Part shown: piece by piece, positions 63,531-64,000 of the stretch | Layout of the letters: each line of letters starts with the position of its first letter | Numbering within the stretch: the first letter of the stretch is position 1 | The notes under the pieces: generated by a model | The model's input: only the letters and a program-made list of their open reading frames with translations | Database searches by the model: none | What the model was told of the DNA's origin: nothing | Assembly (NCBI GenBank): GCA_016712465.1 | Contig: JADJQZ010000001.1 | Span: forward strand, 4,650,001-4,714,000 | Reading direction: 5' to 3' | Source of the DNA: Candidatus Obscuribacter sp. | Lineage (GTDB): Bacteria; Cyanobacteriota; Vampirovibrionia; Obscuribacterales; Obscuribacteraceae | DNA length: 64,000 nucleotides | Program-made: the position numbers and the translations under genes

Positions 63531-64000
63531 CGACAGATTTGAAAGAACAGGCGAGCAAGCTGGGCTTCAAGGCTATGGCGGCCAGATGGAATGAATATGC
63601 CAATCAATCGTGGGTCAAAGAACTGTTAGAGGCTGAGGCGGCGGAGAAGAATCGGCGAAGCTTAGAGCGGCGATTGAGAGAGTCTCAGATACACGAGATG
63701 AAGCCTGTGTCTGAATTTGATTGGGAGTGGCCGAAGACGATTGATCGAGAGCTTGTAGAAGAGCTGTTCACTCTAGAATTCATGAGGAGGGCAGTTAATA
63801 TCATCTTTCTTGGCGCCAACGGTCTGGGTAAGTCGATGTTGACGAAGAACCTGATCCACACGGCTCTGCTTGCCGGATACAAAACCAAGTTTGTCTCAGC
63901 CAGTCAAATGCTGTCGGATCTGTCAGCCCAGGATGGTGCCACATCCCGCCGGAGATGCCTACAGAAGTACGCGAGCCCGGACTTATTGGCAATTGATGAG
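63527..64000 (+). CDS. istB: IS21-family helper ATPase IstB, N-terminal part
   Basis: ATG 63527 (AAGGAGG six bases upstream) overlaps the istA stop as ATGA. 158 residues are in the window. A helical N-terminal domain ('LKEQASKLGFKAMAARWNEYANQ') precedes the AAA+ core, with Walker A in 'IFLGANGLGKSMLTKNL' (GxxxxGKS) and Walker B beginning at 'SPDLLAIDE' at the very end. IstB is the DnaA-like ATPase that prepares target DNA for IstA. Truncated only by the window edge. Confidence 0.92.
   Translation, partial: MTTDLKEQASKLGFKAMAARWNEYANQSWVKELLEAEAAEKNRRSLERRLRESQIHEMKPVSEFDWEWPKTIDRELVEELFTLEFMRRAVNIIFLGANGLGKSMLTKNLIHTALLAGYKTKFVSASQMLSDLSAQDGATSRRRCLQKYASPDLLAIDE

Larger units (their letters stand above)
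61372..64000 (+). mobile_element. IS21-like insertion sequence (left part; continues past the window)
   Basis: The element begins close to 61372 with TGTTGACGGCGTTTTAG and runs off the end. It contains a zinc-finger accessory ORF, istA (frameshifted) and istB (partial), in that order, with the istA/istB ATGA overlap normal for IS21. The right end is not in the window. The long gap 61389-61601 has no coding ORF of its own and holds the repeat and palindrome features below. Confidence 0.8.

Overview
The window is a dense bacterial chromosomal segment with genes on both strands, short intergenic gaps, many 4-bp stop/start overlaps and a GC content a little above 50 percent by eye. The housekeeping genes are purA, polA, pyrG, gatC, holB and a complete set of histidine biosynthesis genes. 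Many other genes are secreted or membrane TPR/Sel1 proteins and large orphan proteins. This combination, and the style of the proteins, suggests a non-photosynthetic relative of cyanobacteria, such as an Obscuribacter-like member of the Melainabacteria/Vampirovibrionia. That placement is an inference from recall. No rRNA or tRNA gene was seen to confirm it.

Layout. 1-5190: the tail of a DnaJ-type chaperone, a TPR membrane protein, holB, purA and a second TPR protein, with a terminator shared by the last two. 5342-10663: a 910-residue orphan, a phasin-like protein and a PafA-like phosphatase homologue that has lost most of its metal ligands. 10704-21473: polA, an APC permease, a 3-hydroxyacyl-CoA dehydrogenase, an AI-2E family permease, a cation exchanger, gatC and pyrG. 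21470-33041: a Ser/Thr kinase, a DUF1643 protein, a frameshifted corA, a second frameshifted gene, a CTD-type phosphatase, a transglutaminase and a protein built of Clp-N-like repeats.

33160-41607 is a co-oriented block that looks like one functional unit. A near-consensus promoter precedes a 491-residue protein whose tail carries three copies of a P-x-W-M-x-D-F motif. Two tandem vWA/MIDAS proteins with Asp/His tails follow, then a P1B-type metal ATPase with an exceptionally long His-rich N-terminus made partly of 51-bp tandem repeats, a Sel1-repeat protein and a Nudix hydrolase. 41680-44893 holds a fasciclin protein, a secreted protein with 11-residue lysine-rich repeats and two unknown genes.

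44895-52479 (minus strand) is a seven-gene histidine operon, hisG-hisC/HAD-hisB-hisH-hisF-hisA/hisI/hisE-hisD. It encodes every step from PRPP to histidine, including a candidate histidinol-phosphatase fused to HisC. Just upstream of hisG is a textbook attenuator: a 33-codon leader ORF with five consecutive His codons, a segment able to act as antiterminator, and a strong terminator ending just before the hisG ribosome binding site. This is the most striking regulatory element in the window.

52672-61079 holds an orphan protein with a Thr-coding microsatellite, a sulfatase, a lipoprotein, a double SRPBCC protein, a PhyH dioxygenase and two unknown genes. From about 61372 to the window end lies the left part of an IS21-like element (zinc-finger accessory ORF, frameshifted istA, partial istB). 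It has interrupted a small gene of the family annotated as ADP-ribosylation/crystallin J1. Three single-base frameshifts in homopolymer runs (corA, the 26.2-27.6 kb gene and istA) may be real mutations or sequence errors.
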